NCBI GenBank assembly: GCA_041984235.1
Contig: JBHIYN010000009.1
Span: forward strand, 186,001 to 250,000
DNA: 64,000 bases
Direction of reading: 5' to 3'
Source: JBHIYN01 sp041984235
GTDB lineage: Bacteria; Pseudomonadota; Gammaproteobacteria; Ga0077536
Positions 47,906 through 59,900 of this stretch are shown here, piece after piece (positions within the stretch are counted from its first letter, which is position 1; every line of letters begins with the position of its first letter). Below the pieces are notes generated by a model. The model ran no database searches and was not told the origin of the DNA. It was given only the letters and a program-made list of their open reading frames with translations. Position numbers and translations under genes: made by a program.

Positions 47906-49465
47906 ATGGCGGGGACCACATGGAATCCGGCGGACAAGCACGCTGATGTAACGCTTTCCAACGGCAACCTGACCGCGGCCCAGTCGGCGACCGTCAACAA
48001 CCGCGGCGTCCGTGCGGTCGAGTTCAAGGCGGCGGGCAAGTTCTACTTCGAGATCGAGGTAGACAGCGCGTCGGGCTCGCCGGACGGCTACTTCGGCCTG
48101 TCCGACAACGACGAGGTCCTGACCGCTGCGCTGGGGAACGGCGCCGAAGGGTACGCCTACCACTTCGCCGACGGTGATGCCCGCAACAACGGATCGGAGT
48201 CGGCCTACGGCGACAGCCTCGCCGCGACGGACATCCTCGGCGTCGCGGTCGACTTCACGGCGGGGGCGATCTGGTTCTCGAAAAACGGCACCTGGCAGGG
48301 TGGCGCGACCATCGGCGAGGTCGAGGCCGGCACCACCACCAACGCCGCGTTCACGTCGATCACGTCGAACCCGCTGACCCCGGCCGCGTCCCTCAACGCG
48401 ACCATCACCATCACGCTGCATTCCGACGCGGCGAACCTCACCTATACCGTCCCGACCGGGTTCACCGCGGGCTGGCCGGAGACCATCAACGGCGACGGCG
48501 TCGTGGCGCTCGGGCTGGGCGTCAGCGGCACCGCCAGCAACCCGAACAAGCACGGCGACGGCACTATCGCGCTTCCGCTCGGGATCACCGCGACCGCCAG
48601 CAACTCCACCAAGCACGGCGACGCGTCCATTGCGCTCACGCCGATCGTCGCCGGCAGCGGCTCGGTCGGCTTCGCCGGCGGGCTCACCCTGGGCTTGGGG
48701 ACACTCGAGTTCGCCGGGAGCGGGCAGAATCAGTTCCTCGGTACGGCCGATCTCGGTCTCGGCGAGATCGAGATCACGGGCAGCGGCCAGCAGGCCTATC
48801 GCGGCGCCGCACAGTTCCGCCTCGGCACGCTGGGCGCGTCCTTCTCCGGCTACCAAACCTTCGTCGGTGCGCTTACTGCGGCGCTGGGCACGCTGGGCTT
48901 CGACGGTGCCGGGCATATCGGGATCACCGGCTCGATGACGCTCGCGCTGGGCGAGCTCGGGCTTGCTCTCTACGCGCTGGTCCCGGTCGATGACACCTGG
49001 CATATCGTTGCCATCAACCTCCGCACCGGCGCCGTGACCGAGTACGCCGACTTCGAGTTCAATTCGCTCATCGAGTGGAACGGGTCCTACTACGGCGCCA
49101 GTGAGAGCGGCATCTACCTGCTCGAGGGCGACGACGACCTCGGTGACGCGATCGCCGCCTATGCCCGCACCGGGATCACGGATCACGGTACCGAGATCAC
49201 GAAGCGGGTCACCGACGCCTACGTTACCGCGAAGTCCACCAGCCCGCTGACGCTGGCCGTGTACCGGGACGAGGGCGCCGTCCGGCACGCCTACGACGTG
49301 CCGACCCACACGAAGCAGGGCCACGACGTGTTCAAGGCGGATCTGGGCCGCGGCGGCCGGGCCCGGTTTCTCCAGTACGAGATCGGGAACCAGGCCGGCG
49401 CGGACATGGAGGTCGACGGCGTGGACCTCATCGTCATGCCGCAGGAGCGGCGTCGCAAGCGGTGA
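47906..49465 (+). CDS. SPRY-domain virion protein
   Basis: 519 residues. Residues 10-165 are SPRY/concanavalin-like: KFYFEIEVDSASGSPDGYFG, AYGDSLAATDILGVAVDFTA, GAIWFSKNGTWQGGA (the NG.W strand pair). Then come repeated beta motifs KHGDG-IALPLGITATASN and GLGTLEFAGSG, and a C-terminal beta domain ending VDLIVMPQERRRKR. SPRY domains bind peptides or surface ligands, so this may be a receptor-binding or tail surface protein. It overlaps the next gene by 4 nt. Confidence 0.65.
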   Translation: MAGTTWNPADKHADVTLSNGNLTAAQSATVNNRGVRAVEFKAAGKFYFEIEVDSASGSPDGYFGLSDNDEVLTAALGNGAEGYAYHFADGDARNNGSESAYGDSLAATDILGVAVDFTAGAIWFSKNGTWQGGATIGEVEAGTTTNAAFTSITSNPLTPAASLNATITITLHSDAANLTYTVPTGFTAGWPETINGDGVVALGLGVSGTASNPNKHGDGTIALPLGITATASNSTKHGDASIALTPIVAGSGSVGFAGGLTLGLGTLEFAGSGQNQFLGTADLGLGEIEITGSGQQAYRGAAQFRLGTLGASFSGYQTFVGALTAALGTLGFDGAGHIGITGSMTLALGELGLALYALVPVDDTWHIVAINLRTGAVTEYADFEFNSLIEWNGSYYGASESGIYLLEGDDDLGDAIAAYARTGITDHGTEITKRVTDAYVTAKSTSPLTLAVYRDEGAVRHAYDVPTHTKQGHDVFKADLGRGGRARFLQYEIGNQAGADMEVDGVDLIVMPQERRRKR

Positions 49466-51597
49466 GGCGAGTAGAACGCATCCTGTTGCGCGGCAACCGC
49501 ACCGCCGCCGCCAACTGGCTGCCGTTCGCGCAGGGCAAGCTCGCGGCCCTCGGTCGCATCGTCGATGCCGGGGTACGCGCGCAGGCGTCACAGGTGTTCG
49601 CGCCGCCAGGCGTGCAGATCCGCGTGCGGGCCACGGCCGGCGAGGGCCTGATCGACATCCTCGCGAGCGCGGTCGATGGCTCCGTGATGGTGCGCGACAA
49701 GAGCGCCACCAACCCGTTCTATGCGACCGCGGCCGGCGGGGGCGGCTACACGGTGTACGGCGGCACCGATTCGCTGACCCCGGTGCCTGTTGCGGACGCT
49801 GACGCGCTGGCGGCACTGCCGACTGCCGCGGTCTATCGTCGCGCGACCCTTGCCGCGCTCGAGGCCGGATGGTGGACCACCGCGTTCACGCTGGCCCGCC
49901 AGTACGTCGATCACCACACGAACGCGACCTACACACTGGCGTCCACGAGTCCCTACTTCCCCTATTCGGATCCGGTGCGTTCAGGGCTGCCGGTCCACGA
50001 TACGGTGCTCTTCGCGCAGAAGCGGCCAAGCGACGGGGAGTGGTTCATCTTCTCCTACGACTTCTCCGTGTCGCCGGCGGCGTCGATCCCGACCTGGAAC
50101 GGGCGCGCGGTCAGCGCCAACGACATGAGCCAGTTCTTCCTGCTGGCGACCCCGGTCAGTCGCCTGTACCAAGCGGTCCCGGAATCGCCGGCGCCTGCGC
50201 TCACGCTGGTGCAGGGCGAGGACTTCTTCCTGGTCGAAGTTGAGCCGGTGCTGGTGAAGGCGTCGGAGTCGAGTACCGGAGAAGCCATGTCGCCCCTCAA
50301 TGTGCAGGCATTAGACGACTGGCCCCCGTTGCTGTCAGAGAACGCGCGCCTGACGTTCGCCCTCCAGACGCGCGCCTTCGATGGGCTGACGCTAGGCGGC
50401 AACTATGACCTTGCGAACGCGTCGTCCTATCGCGCAAACGGGCGGTCTTACCAGGAGCTGACCGTCGATCCGGAAACGCTGGAACCGTCCATCGTGGCGC
50501 GCGCGCCCTCGGCGCTCTTCACCGGCAGCAATACCGTCGTTATCGACCTGAACGGCGTCGGATCGGAGAGCGACGCGCCGGCCGTCGGGGCGAGCACAGG
50601 AACCCTCACCCTCGCGACAACGGACGAGTTCGGCGCCTATCACTCCATCGGCGCGGTAACCCTGGCCTACGCAACCCCGTTGGCGGACGAGTACCTGGCG
50701 GCGGACTTCCTCGGGTCGACGGAGGTCGGCTTCGGGTTCGACGGGATCGAGGATCCGATCCTCCCGCCCGACGACGTCATTGGACAGAATTTCTCGGATT
50801 GGTCCGCGTGGGCGTTTGCGAGCGCGTACACGTACATCCAGGCCGCGATAACGGCGACCGGATGGGCGACGCCTTCGACGACCAGCCAGAAGATCACGGC
50901 CATTCACGATCTCGGACTCGTCGTCGCGGCGGGGTTTGACGCGTCAACCCGCGTGGTCGTCGTGGCGCAAAACAGCAATGTCCTCGGCACCTACAGCGGC
51001 ATGTCGTCGATCGCCGTCGCACGCGCCACCGACGGGGTGAATGAGGTCACCAGCAACGCCGTCACCTACGACCACGTCAAATCGGTATGGAAGGGACCGA
51101 CCGGCACGCACGCGGACACGGTGTTCGGGCAGACGGTCGGCACCCAGATATCAGCCGGCGGCGCCGTCTACGAGATGGGGTTCGCATTCTCGCTCCACGC
51201 GCCCCCGTGGGGGTTGTGGGCCGATCGGCGCGTGCTGTCGCTCGCGGACGCGATCGACCTGGACCTGACGTTCACCTTTGCCAACTACGCAGAACTCGAA
51301 GCCGCGACCGGCTTCGAGGCCGTCGTGCCGTTCGCACTGATTGTGGACCCCGGCCTCGAATCGAGCGGCGATCCGATTACGGTCAAAGGGGTCATCGCGA
51401 CGCTGGTCGGGCTGAACGCGACGCCGCCGAAGCGCATGGTCTATTCCCGCTTCACCACACTGAATGACGAGCCCGTCCCTGCGGCCTACATGGGCGTGCG
51501 GATCTGGCACAACGATTACCTGTCAACCGAGATGCTTGACGTCCTGCTGCCGGCAGGCGGTGAGGCAGAGCGGGTTCACAGCCTGTTCATCGCATAG
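49462..51597 (+). CDS. Large putative tail/virion protein
   Basis: 711 residues from GTG 49462. Begins RRVERILLRGNRTAAANWLP, then long beta-rich sequence with several W-rich and Gly-rich blocks (GGGGYTVYGGTDSLTPVPVA, WNGRAVSANDMSQFFLLATP). There is no obvious repeat or enzyme motif. Position between the SPRY protein and the internal proteins suggests a short-tail or fiber component. Confidence 0.55.
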   Translation: MRRVERILLRGNRTAAANWLPFAQGKLAALGRIVDAGVRAQASQVFAPPGVQIRVRATAGEGLIDILASAVDGSVMVRDKSATNPFYATAAGGGGYTVYGGTDSLTPVPVADADALAALPTAAVYRRATLAALEAGWWTTAFTLARQYVDHHTNATYTLASTSPYFPYSDPVRSGLPVHDTVLFAQKRPSDGEWFIFSYDFSVSPAASIPTWNGRAVSANDMSQFFLLATPVSRLYQAVPESPAPALTLVQGEDFFLVEVEPVLVKASESSTGEAMSPLNVQALDDWPPLLSENARLTFALQTRAFDGLTLGGNYDLANASSYRANGRSYQELTVDPETLEPSIVARAPSALFTGSNTVVIDLNGVGSESDAPAVGASTGTLTLATTDEFGAYHSIGAVTLAYATPLADEYLAADFLGSTEVGFGFDGIEDPILPPDDVIGQNFSDWSAWAFASAYTYIQAAITATGWATPSTTSQKITAIHDLGLVVAAGFDASTRVVVVAQNSNVLGTYSGMSSIAVARATDGVNEVTSNAVTYDHVKSVWKGPTGTHADTVFGQTVGTQISAGGAVYEMGFAFSLHAPPWGLWADRRVLSLADAIDLDLTFTFANYAELEAATGFEAVVPFALIVDPGLESSGDPITVKGVIATLVGLNATPPKRMVYSRFTTLNDEPVPAAYMGVRIWHNDYLSTEMLDVLLPAGGEAERVHSLFIA

Positions 51598-51606
51598 GAG
51601 GCCACC

Positions 51607-52635
51607 ATGGCGACGGCCACAGAGCTCATTGCGAATCGCGAGTCCTACGTCACCGACAAGGACAACTCGCTTTCGGGGTTCATCAACCTGCTGCTGAATG
51701 CCGCCAGCGTGTTCTATGAGGACGTCGTCGGCGACGAGCAGGTATTCCACAGCCCGCTGAACCGCGTCGAGGCGATGCTGAACGCGATCCAGACGGAGTT
51801 CCCGGAGATCCCCTCCACCGTGATCCCGGACTTCGCCGTGCCGGCGGTGCCGGACATCAGCTTCACCGACATCACCCACGACATCACCACGCTCGAAGCG
51901 GCGCGAGCCGAGCTCCTGTCGGATCTGAATGCCGGCGGCTACGGGATCGACACGGCGGACGAGACGCAACTCATCGACCGGACCCGGGATCGTCAGACGG
52001 CGGAGGCGGCACGCGCCGTCGACGAGGTGGACCGCAGTTTCCAGAACCGCCGGTTCAGCACGCCGCCGGGGGCGCTCTACGCCGCCCACGAGCAGGTACG
52101 GGAGGCGCAGCGCGCGGCGGTATCCTCGGTCAACCGGGAAATCTACGTCCAGCGCGCCGATCAGTTTGTGCGGGCCCGGCAGTTCGCGATCTCGACCGCC
52201 GGGGTTGCCGATCGCACGCGGGCCGACATCCTCGAGATCCAGTTCCGCGTCGAAGAGCAGCGCGCCCGGTTCCTGTTGGCGCTCTTCCAGTCGCAACTGG
52301 ATCAGTTCCGCACGCAGGTCCAGTTCGCGATCGATAAGGTCACCCTGGCGGTGCGGGTCTACGAGGCGCAGTCGGTCGTGGCGGACTCCCGGGTCCGCTC
52401 GGCCGCCGAAGCCGCCCGGGTATTCGTCGCCGAGTACCAGGCCAACACGCAGGCCTTCCTCGGTGTGGTCAACACCCGCCTCGCGAACGCGCGCAACCAG
52501 CTGGACGCGGCCAAGGCCCGGTCCGATGCGGAGATCCAGACCGCGACCGCCGGGGTCTCCTACTACTCGAGCGTCGTGCAAGCGGCCCTGGGCGCTATCA
52601 ACACGATGGTCACGCAATCGTCGGAGAACACGTGA
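51607..52635 (+). CDS. Helical internal virion protein
   Basis: 342 residues; GGAGG before ATG. Mostly long helices after residue 95: RTRDRQTAEAARAVDEVDRS, VREAQRAAVSSVNREIYVQR, VEEQRARFLLALFQSQLDQF, and ANTQAFLGVVNTRLANARNQ. This resembles internal core or ejected proteins of podoviruses. It is coupled to the next gene by a 4-nt overlap. Confidence 0.6.
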   Translation: MATATELIANRESYVTDKDNSLSGFINLLLNAASVFYEDVVGDEQVFHSPLNRVEAMLNAIQTEFPEIPSTVIPDFAVPAVPDISFTDITHDITTLEAARAELLSDLNAGGYGIDTADETQLIDRTRDRQTAEAARAVDEVDRSFQNRRFSTPPGALYAAHEQVREAQRAAVSSVNREIYVQRADQFVRARQFAISTAGVADRTRADILEIQFRVEEQRARFLLALFQSQLDQFRTQVQFAIDKVTLAVRVYEAQSVVADSRVRSAAEAARVFVAEYQANTQAFLGVVNTRLANARNQLDAAKARSDAEIQTATAGVSYYSSVVQAALGAINTMVTQSSENT

Positions 52636-53990
52636 TGGCAACCGAACGTCCCCCGATCTACGTCAACAGCGGCGGCGAGGCCGATCGCGCCGCGCCGTAC
52701 ACGCGAGAAGCGATCGACCGGCTCAAGGCCCGTGCCCGTAGCGCCGGGAAGGCGCGCGCCACGGCGGCGCCCGGCGGCGGTCCGGCGCCAGTGGTCAACG
52801 ACACCCGGAAGCCCTCGCTCATCAACCGCGCCCGCACGGCGGGCTCGCGCGTGGCCGGCGCAGGCCGCAACGCGGCACAGTCGGCGAGCGGCAGCGGGCT
52901 TATCAACCGCGCGCGCCGCATCGGCGGCGGACTCGCCGGGGTCGCCGGCGCCGGACAGGCGGCGGTCGGCGCCAGCCAGATCGCATCCGGCGACACCGTG
53001 GCCGGCGCGGAGAACGCGCTCTACGGCACGCTGACGGCGCTGCCGCCGACGCGCGGGGTCGGCATCATCGCGAACGCGCTGCGTGCAGGCCGTGACGCGG
53101 CGCTGGAGTACGGCGTCGACAAGTTCCTCGACAAGGGCGATCCGATCGTCGGTCCTGCGCTCGAGGAGCAGATGGCCGGCCGTACGCCGGACGAGTACGT
53201 CGCCGATCTCACGGTGCCGTCAGGACAGGACGGTGCTGCCGCGCCGCCGGCGCGCGGTGGCACGCCGGACGCGTCGATCGGGGCGCGCGCCGGCGATCCG
53301 GGCTACGTGCCGGGGCGCGGTACCGGGATCATCTACAACGCCCGCAAGGGCACCGGCCGCGAGATCAACGCCGACGCCGGCCCGCAATCCTCACCGCCGA
53401 CCGAGACGGGCCCGCTGCCGACCGATCAGAGTCCGGCGCAGGTCCCGGTCGAGCTCCCGGACGCCTCGCTGGTCACCGACGTCGACAACATGGGCGAATT
53501 CCTCGGCCAGGTCAGCCGCGCCGGCCAGCAGATCGTGCAGAACAAGCAGGCCGGCGCCGAGCGCCGCGGGATCATCGCGCAGAAGCAGGGCGAGGCGGAC
53601 GTCCGTCGCACCGAGCTCGAAAACGACCTCAACACCCAGATCGACAGCGCGCTCGAAGAGCTCATCAACCTCGACGACACCAACGATCCCGACGGCAGCC
53701 AGCGTGCGTCGCTGCGCCAGCGCCTGATGGATATCCGCGGCAGCACGCAGGCCACCGACAGCCCGGAGGCGCGCTACGAGCGCGAGCTCGTCGACTCCGC
53801 GCTGCACGAGGGCATTGTCGACGACGAGGGTCGCCGCGCCGCGATGCAGTGGGTCGACGACATGATGGCCCAGTACCGGCAGCGGCGCGGTGGTGGCGGT
53901 GGGAAATCGCAGTACCAGGAGGGCATGACCTACGAGGATGCCCAGGGCAACAAGGCCGTCTACCGCAACGGCAAATTCGAACCGGTGTAA
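52632..53990 (+). CDS. Internal virion protein, Ala/Gly-rich
   Basis: 452 residues. The basic, Ala/Gly-rich first third has SLINRARTAGSRVAGAGRNA and SGLINRARRIGGGLAGVAG. The middle is disordered, and the C-terminal third is helical (IIAQKQGEADVRRTELENDL). The Ala/Gly-rich style with INRAR blocks is shared with the start of the giant protein next door (LIGRARAARSE), suggesting both sit in the head core and are ejected with DNA. Start at ATG 52632 or 52635. Confidence 0.6.
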   Translation: MMATERPPIYVNSGGEADRAAPYTREAIDRLKARARSAGKARATAAPGGGPAPVVNDTRKPSLINRARTAGSRVAGAGRNAAQSASGSGLINRARRIGGGLAGVAGAGQAAVGASQIASGDTVAGAENALYGTLTALPPTRGVGIIANALRAGRDAALEYGVDKFLDKGDPIVGPALEEQMAGRTPDEYVADLTVPSGQDGAAAPPARGGTPDASIGARAGDPGYVPGRGTGIIYNARKGTGREINADAGPQSSPPTETGPLPTDQSPAQVPVELPDASLVTDVDNMGEFLGQVSRAGQQIVQNKQAGAERRGIIAQKQGEADVRRTELENDLNTQIDSALEELINLDDTNDPDGSQRASLRQRLMDIRGSTQATDSPEARYERELVDSALHEGIVDDEGRRAAMQWVDDMMAQYRQRRGGGGGKSQYQEGMTYEDAQGNKAVYRNGKFEPV

Positions 53991-53993
53991 CCG

Positions 53994-56900
53994 ATGCCAT
54001 TCGACCCCAATACCGCCCGGCCGCTCGGCGGCGGCTTCGATGCGGCGAGCGCGAAACCTGCGCCGGCGGCGCCGGCGCCCGCCAAGGCCGGGATCGTCAC
54101 GCAGACCCGCAACGCGCTCAGCAACGCGACCGGCGGACTCATCGGCCGCGCGCGGGCGGCGCGCAGCGAAACCGCTCCGCAGGGCCAGTTTGACCCGAAA
54201 ACCGCGACAATCCCGCGCGCAGCGCCGACCAGCCGGCCGAACGTGTCTCGCGACATCGGGACCGTGGCGACCGATATCGGCGCCAAGGCGGCGGCCGGGG
54301 CGAACATGCTGGTCTCCAACCTGGGCGACGTCTACGGCCTTGCCACCGGCGACACCGACAACATCGCCTCCGAGCAGGGGCGCAGCGGCCGGGAGTTCTG
54401 GGAGGCGCGTGTCTCGCCGGAGTTGAAGGCGCTCGAGGCCGATCGCCAGGCCCGGATCGATTCCGCCGACGGCGAGTTCGCGAAGGCCGGCACGGCGTTG
54501 TGGGAAACCCTGCGCAGCCCGTCGCTGCTGTCGGCGTTCCTCGCCGAGCAGGCGCCGATGCTGGTCCCCAGCGCGGTTGCGGGCCGTGGTGCCGGGCTTA
54601 TCGGGCGCGCGATGGGCGCCTCGCCGCGCGCCGCCGGCGCCGCCGGTACCGGTGCCGCGGTCGCCGTCGGCGCGGCTCAGCAGGGCGCCGATGCCGGCTC
54701 CGGCGCCTACGAACGGCTGCTGGCGCTGCCGGACGATCTCTGGTCGCAGAACGCTGACTACCAGGCCCTTGTCGCGCAGGGCATCGCGCCTGAACAGGCC
54801 AAGCAGCAGGCCGCGCTCGACCTATCCCGGAACGCCGCGGTGGCCTCGGCGCTGGAGTCCGGCGCCCTGAACCTGCTGCCCGGCGCGCGGATCCTCGAGC
54901 GCGCCCTGGCCGGCGCCGGCGGCCGGACCGGTGGCCGACTCGCCAATGCTGCCAAGGGCTTCGTCGGCGAGTCGGCGCAGGAAGGTCTCGAAGAGGCGGG
55001 GGGGCAGTTCGCAGGCAACCTCGCCGTGGGCGCGGTCGATCCCGCGCAGGACCCGACCGCCGGGGTCGGCGAGGCCGGCGGTCTCGGCGCCGCCGCGGGC
55101 CCGTTCGGCGCCCTGGCCGGCGCTGTCGAGCCGGTGCAGGAACAGGCACCGCGGCCGGCGCCGCGCACCACCGGGGCGACGCCCACCGTGCGCACCGGCG
55201 ACGTGTTGCCTCCGGAGCCGACGAAAACCGACGTCGACCAGGTCATCGAGGCGACCGCGCGCGACGAGATCATCCCGGTCCGTCCGCGTGGCCTCATCGC
55301 CGACCAGCGCGCCAAGGCGCAGCCCGACACCGGTCCGCGACAGATCACGGATCAGTCGCCGACCGGCGCCAACATCGACGTCCGCGCCCCCTCGGTCGAG
55401 ATGGTAGACGCCGCGCGCCCGCCCGCGGAGGGGATCGCCCAGCGCGCCGGGCGTGAACTCACCGAGCGGTACGAGCGGGAACGCGACGCGCGCCCGCCGG
55501 CTTCGAACATCGAGGTCGAAGAGCAGGCGCCGGAGGCCCTCGACGCGGCGTACCCGCCGGACGGGATCACCGTCAACGAGGATGCGCTGGACGAGTTCGG
55601 CGTCGAGACCGTCGAGCCGGCCGCTCCCATCGACGCGATCGCGGACGAGGCGGCGACCTCGCCGAAGAACGACCTGCCGGAGCCGAGCGAGGCGCAGAAG
55701 GACGCCGGCAACTACACGAAGGGGCATCACCGCCTGGCCGGCATGGATCTCTCCATTGAGAACCCGGCCGGGTCGTCACGCCGCCCGGAGTGGCCGCCGC
55801 TCAAGGCCCACTACGGCTACATCAAGGGCACCGTCGGCCACGACAAGGACCACGTGGACATCTTCGTGCGCCCCGGCACGCCGGACGAGTGGACCGGCCC
55901 GGTCTACGTCGTCAACCAGACCAACGCCGATGGGTCGTTCGACGAGCACAAGGCGATGTTCGGCTACGACTCGCGCGAGGCCGCCGAGCAAGGCTACCTC
56001 GATCAGTACGAGCAGGGCTGGGACCGCTACACCGACATCGTCGAGATGCCGCAGGACGCGTTCAAGGCCTGGGCGTACGACTCGAGCAAGGCCGGTCCGG
56101 CCGGTGGGCCGGCTGGGGCGACCCAAGGCGAGGGCGCGACGACGGACACGCCCGCCCCTGACACGCGCGATCCAGGCGATGAAAGCGCGCTCGATTCGGA
56201 GTTCGATCGCGCCGCCTACGTCCGCGAGCTCGAGGACGACCTGACCCGGCTTCGGCAGCAGGCGGACACCCTGGACGATCTCCTGAAACAGGATCAGCCG
56301 GCCGACGAGCGTGCGCGCACCGAGCAGCGCCGGGAGACGGTCGGCGAAGCGATCGAGCGGGTGAAGGCGGATCTCCGCGCCTACGCCCCTCAAGAGGACG
56401 AGCCGAAGAAAAAGCAAGTCCCTGAAACGACGAAGGAAACACCCGCGAAAGACGCAGCGCCCAGTGTGCCGGCGAAGCGCGGCCAGCTGTTCATCGACTG
56501 GTACGGTCGACGCCATCCGGTCGAGGACTTCGCCGACGCGCAGGCCAAGTGGGACCGTTTTCGGACCGAGTCGGGCGGCGGCGGTAGCGAGATCGGTGAA
56601 GCCAAGGTCGTCGACCAGAACGGCGAGACGGTCGCGCGGATCAGCTACAACGGCCGGATTTGGGAACCGGGTGAGGGCGGTAAGGAGATCGTCATACCGG
56701 GGCAGGCCGAGCGCGGGCTCACTGAAGAATCTCGTGCGCGCTCCGACGAGGCCGCGGCGCAGGCGCGCGCGGAGACGAAGGAACTGCCGGCGGCAACGGG
56801 CGAGTTCAACGAAGGCGATCGCGTCGTCATCGGAAACGACCATCCCAATAAGGACTTCCGCGGCCGGCATGGCGTCGTGACGAAGGCGGATAAGGTCCGG

Positions 56901-59900
56901 ACCATCCAGATTCAGGTGTTCGGCGGTCGCGCGCCGGTCCAGGATGACTATCGAGATTACACCGTGCGCACGGATGCCGGCGCTGAACTCTCCGCTCTGC
57001 GCGATAAAGACCTGCGGCCGGAGACCGGATCTGCGCCGGAGGTCACGCCGGACATTGAGGTCGAGGGCAAGTTCTACCAGCCCGAGGCGGTACTGCGCGT
57101 CGCGGAGGTTTCGAGGAAGAACGCCGAAGGGTCTCGTGATCGGGAGGCGCGCGCGCGTAAGCCGGAGAAGAAGGCCGCGCATCGGCGGTCAGCCGAGGCC
57201 GCAGACCAGCGTGCCGCCCGCTACCAGGCCGCGTTCGACGCATGGGCGGCCGAGCACCCCGAAGCGGCCGCGCCGTTGCGGAAGGCCCCGGAGCCGCCGC
57301 CTACCGCCGCACCAGTAGCCACCGCCGGCGGCGTCCTCCGCGTCGAGGACTACAGCGACAAGGCCATCATCGTGCGCGGCGACACGCGCCCCCACAAGGA
57401 CCGCATCAAGGCGATCGGCGGCGCCCTGTGGAACCGCAAGGCCGGCGGCTGGATCTTCAAGCAGGCGAAGCGGGCGGAGGTCGAGCGGGCGCTCGCGGAC
57501 CTGCTTTCCGGGCAGATTCAGTCCAGTGAGGACGCCAAGCCACCGTCGCGATCGAGGACTGAGATCGGGGTCAATCGCGACGGCAATCCCGTGTCCGTAG
57601 ATGAGCAAGGCGTACGCTGGGTGACCAAGGAAGGTGTCCGGCAATCAGAGCCAGGGACTGTGATTGGGAGAAGCGGTCCTAACTTCCAGTTTCGTTCTGA
57701 CCCCGTCCGCCGTCCCGACGAGTTCAAGACGGTCGACGAACTCGCCGCGGAGCGTACCGCAGGCGCGACCGACGCAGTGACCGGGCGAAAGGCCGACGTC
57801 ATTGACGGTTCAGTTGGCGATCTCAAGCTCATTGGCTATCCGTCTCAAGGTGGGCGTCAGAACATCGCGCAGTTCAAGGTGAACCGTGACGGCACCGCAT
57901 CGAAATTGAAGTATCTGGCCGAGAACGCGCAGGATCGCGCGCTCGCGGATGCAGCTTATGCAGAATGGGTCACGGAGAACGATAAGCGCCGCACCGTGCG
58001 CGCGCGCGAGGCTCAGCGAGCGTCGTTCAAGATAGGGCAGCGGGTCGTCCCGATCCGCGATCGCGACGTGCTTCCGAGCGGGGAGATCACCCACATCACC
58101 ACGGCCAGCGATGGCCGGCAGATGTTTCGCGTCGGAGATAGTAATCAGCACTTCCGCGCGGAGGATTATGCGCTTGCCGACGAGCCGCGCACCGTGGGGC
58201 GTCCGTTCCGGCTGGGCGACAAGGTGCGCTACCGGACGGGCTTCAACAAAGGCACCTTCACCGTCTACGACTACTCCACGGAGGACGGGGGGAAGGTCAA
58301 ATTCCACGAGGACCAGCCGAAAATCTGGAAGAACGCGATGGATTTCGTCCGTGTGGAGGATGATCCCCAGGCGAACGTCAGCCCCGCCGCGCCGGCAGCC
58401 GCCCCACAAAGTAGCGCGCCAGCGCCCGCGTTCGGCGCCACCAACACGGTGTTCACCGAGGATGCCGCGGATCGTGCCCGCGCGCTGCTCAAGGCGAAGC
58501 TCGGCAACCTCAACACCGGGCTCGACCCCGAGGTTATCCAGGCCGGGATCACCCTGGCCGGTTACTACATCGAGGGCGGCGCGCGCGCGTTCGCCGAGTT
58601 TTCGAAGCGGATGATCGCCGATCTGGGTGAGGGCGCCCGGCCGTACCTCCGCTCGTGGTACGAGGGGGTCCGCTACTACCCCGGTTTCGACGCCCGGGAT
58701 ATGACGTCTGCCGCCGAGATCGACGCTATACTTGAGGCAGGAGCGCCGGAAACCGACGATGGACTTCAAGATCCCCTACCTGACAGCGATGCGGGAGCAG
58801 AGCCCGACGATGTTTCGCGAGCTCCAGAAGAGCGGGCAGCTGGACGCGCACCTGCAGGAGAAGAGCGCGGAGGCGCACCGGCTGCTACGGGATCTGACCG
58901 CGGGGCTGAAGAAGGACCCGCGGACCGGGCTGCCGAGAAACCGCAACGAGCTCCACGCAGCGGAAGAGCAGGTCCGCGCGACGCTGATCGAGTTCCCGAC
59001 GGCCCCGCTCGAAACTACCTGATCGAGCCGGGCGCGCTCCAAGAGGGGCGCGGCTGGGCGCAGAAGGCGCGCGACAACCTCCGGGCGATTGAGATTGCCC
59101 GTGACCTCGAGGCCTCCGGTCGCCACGCCAATGCCGAAGAGCAGGCCGCGCTCGCGCTCTACGTCGGCTGGGGCGGCATGTCCGGCGCCTTCCCTGACAC
59201 GCAGGGCGCCTACGGCAAGGGCTTCGAGAAGATCGGTCCGCAGATCCGGGACCTGCTGACCGACCGCGAGTACGAGACCGCGCGCCGGTCGATCCAGTAC
59301 GCCCACTACACCAGCGAGTCCGTCATCCGCGCGATGTGGGACGCTGCATCCCAATTGGGATTCAAGGGCGGCCGGGTGTTCGAGCCTGGCATGGGTGTCG
59401 GGCACTTCGCCGGCATGATGCCGGCCGAGATCGCCGCGTCCACGGAGTACGCCGGCCTCGAGCTCGACCACACCACCGCGCGGATCGCGCGCCTGCTGTA
59501 CCCGAAGTGGGGCGTCCGACAGGACGACTTCACTCGGGCCCCCCTGCCTGAGAACGCCTACGACCTCGTGATCGGCAACCCGCCGTTCGCCGACATCGCG
59601 ATCAAGAGCGACCCGAAATACGCCGCGCACGGCTTCCTGCTGCACGACTACTTCTTCGCCAAGAGCCTCGACGCCGTCCGGCCCGGTGGGCTGCTGATGT
59701 TCATCTCGTCGGCCGGCACGATGAACAAGCAGAGCGCCGCGGCGCGCGCCTACCTGGCCGAGCGCGCCGATCTGGTCGGCGCCATCCGCCTGCCGTCGAG
59801 CGCCTTCAAGAAGAACGCCGGCACCGAGGTCACGACCGACATCATCATCCTGCGCAAGCACGACGACACCCCGTACCAAGGCCACGACTTCGTCGAATCG

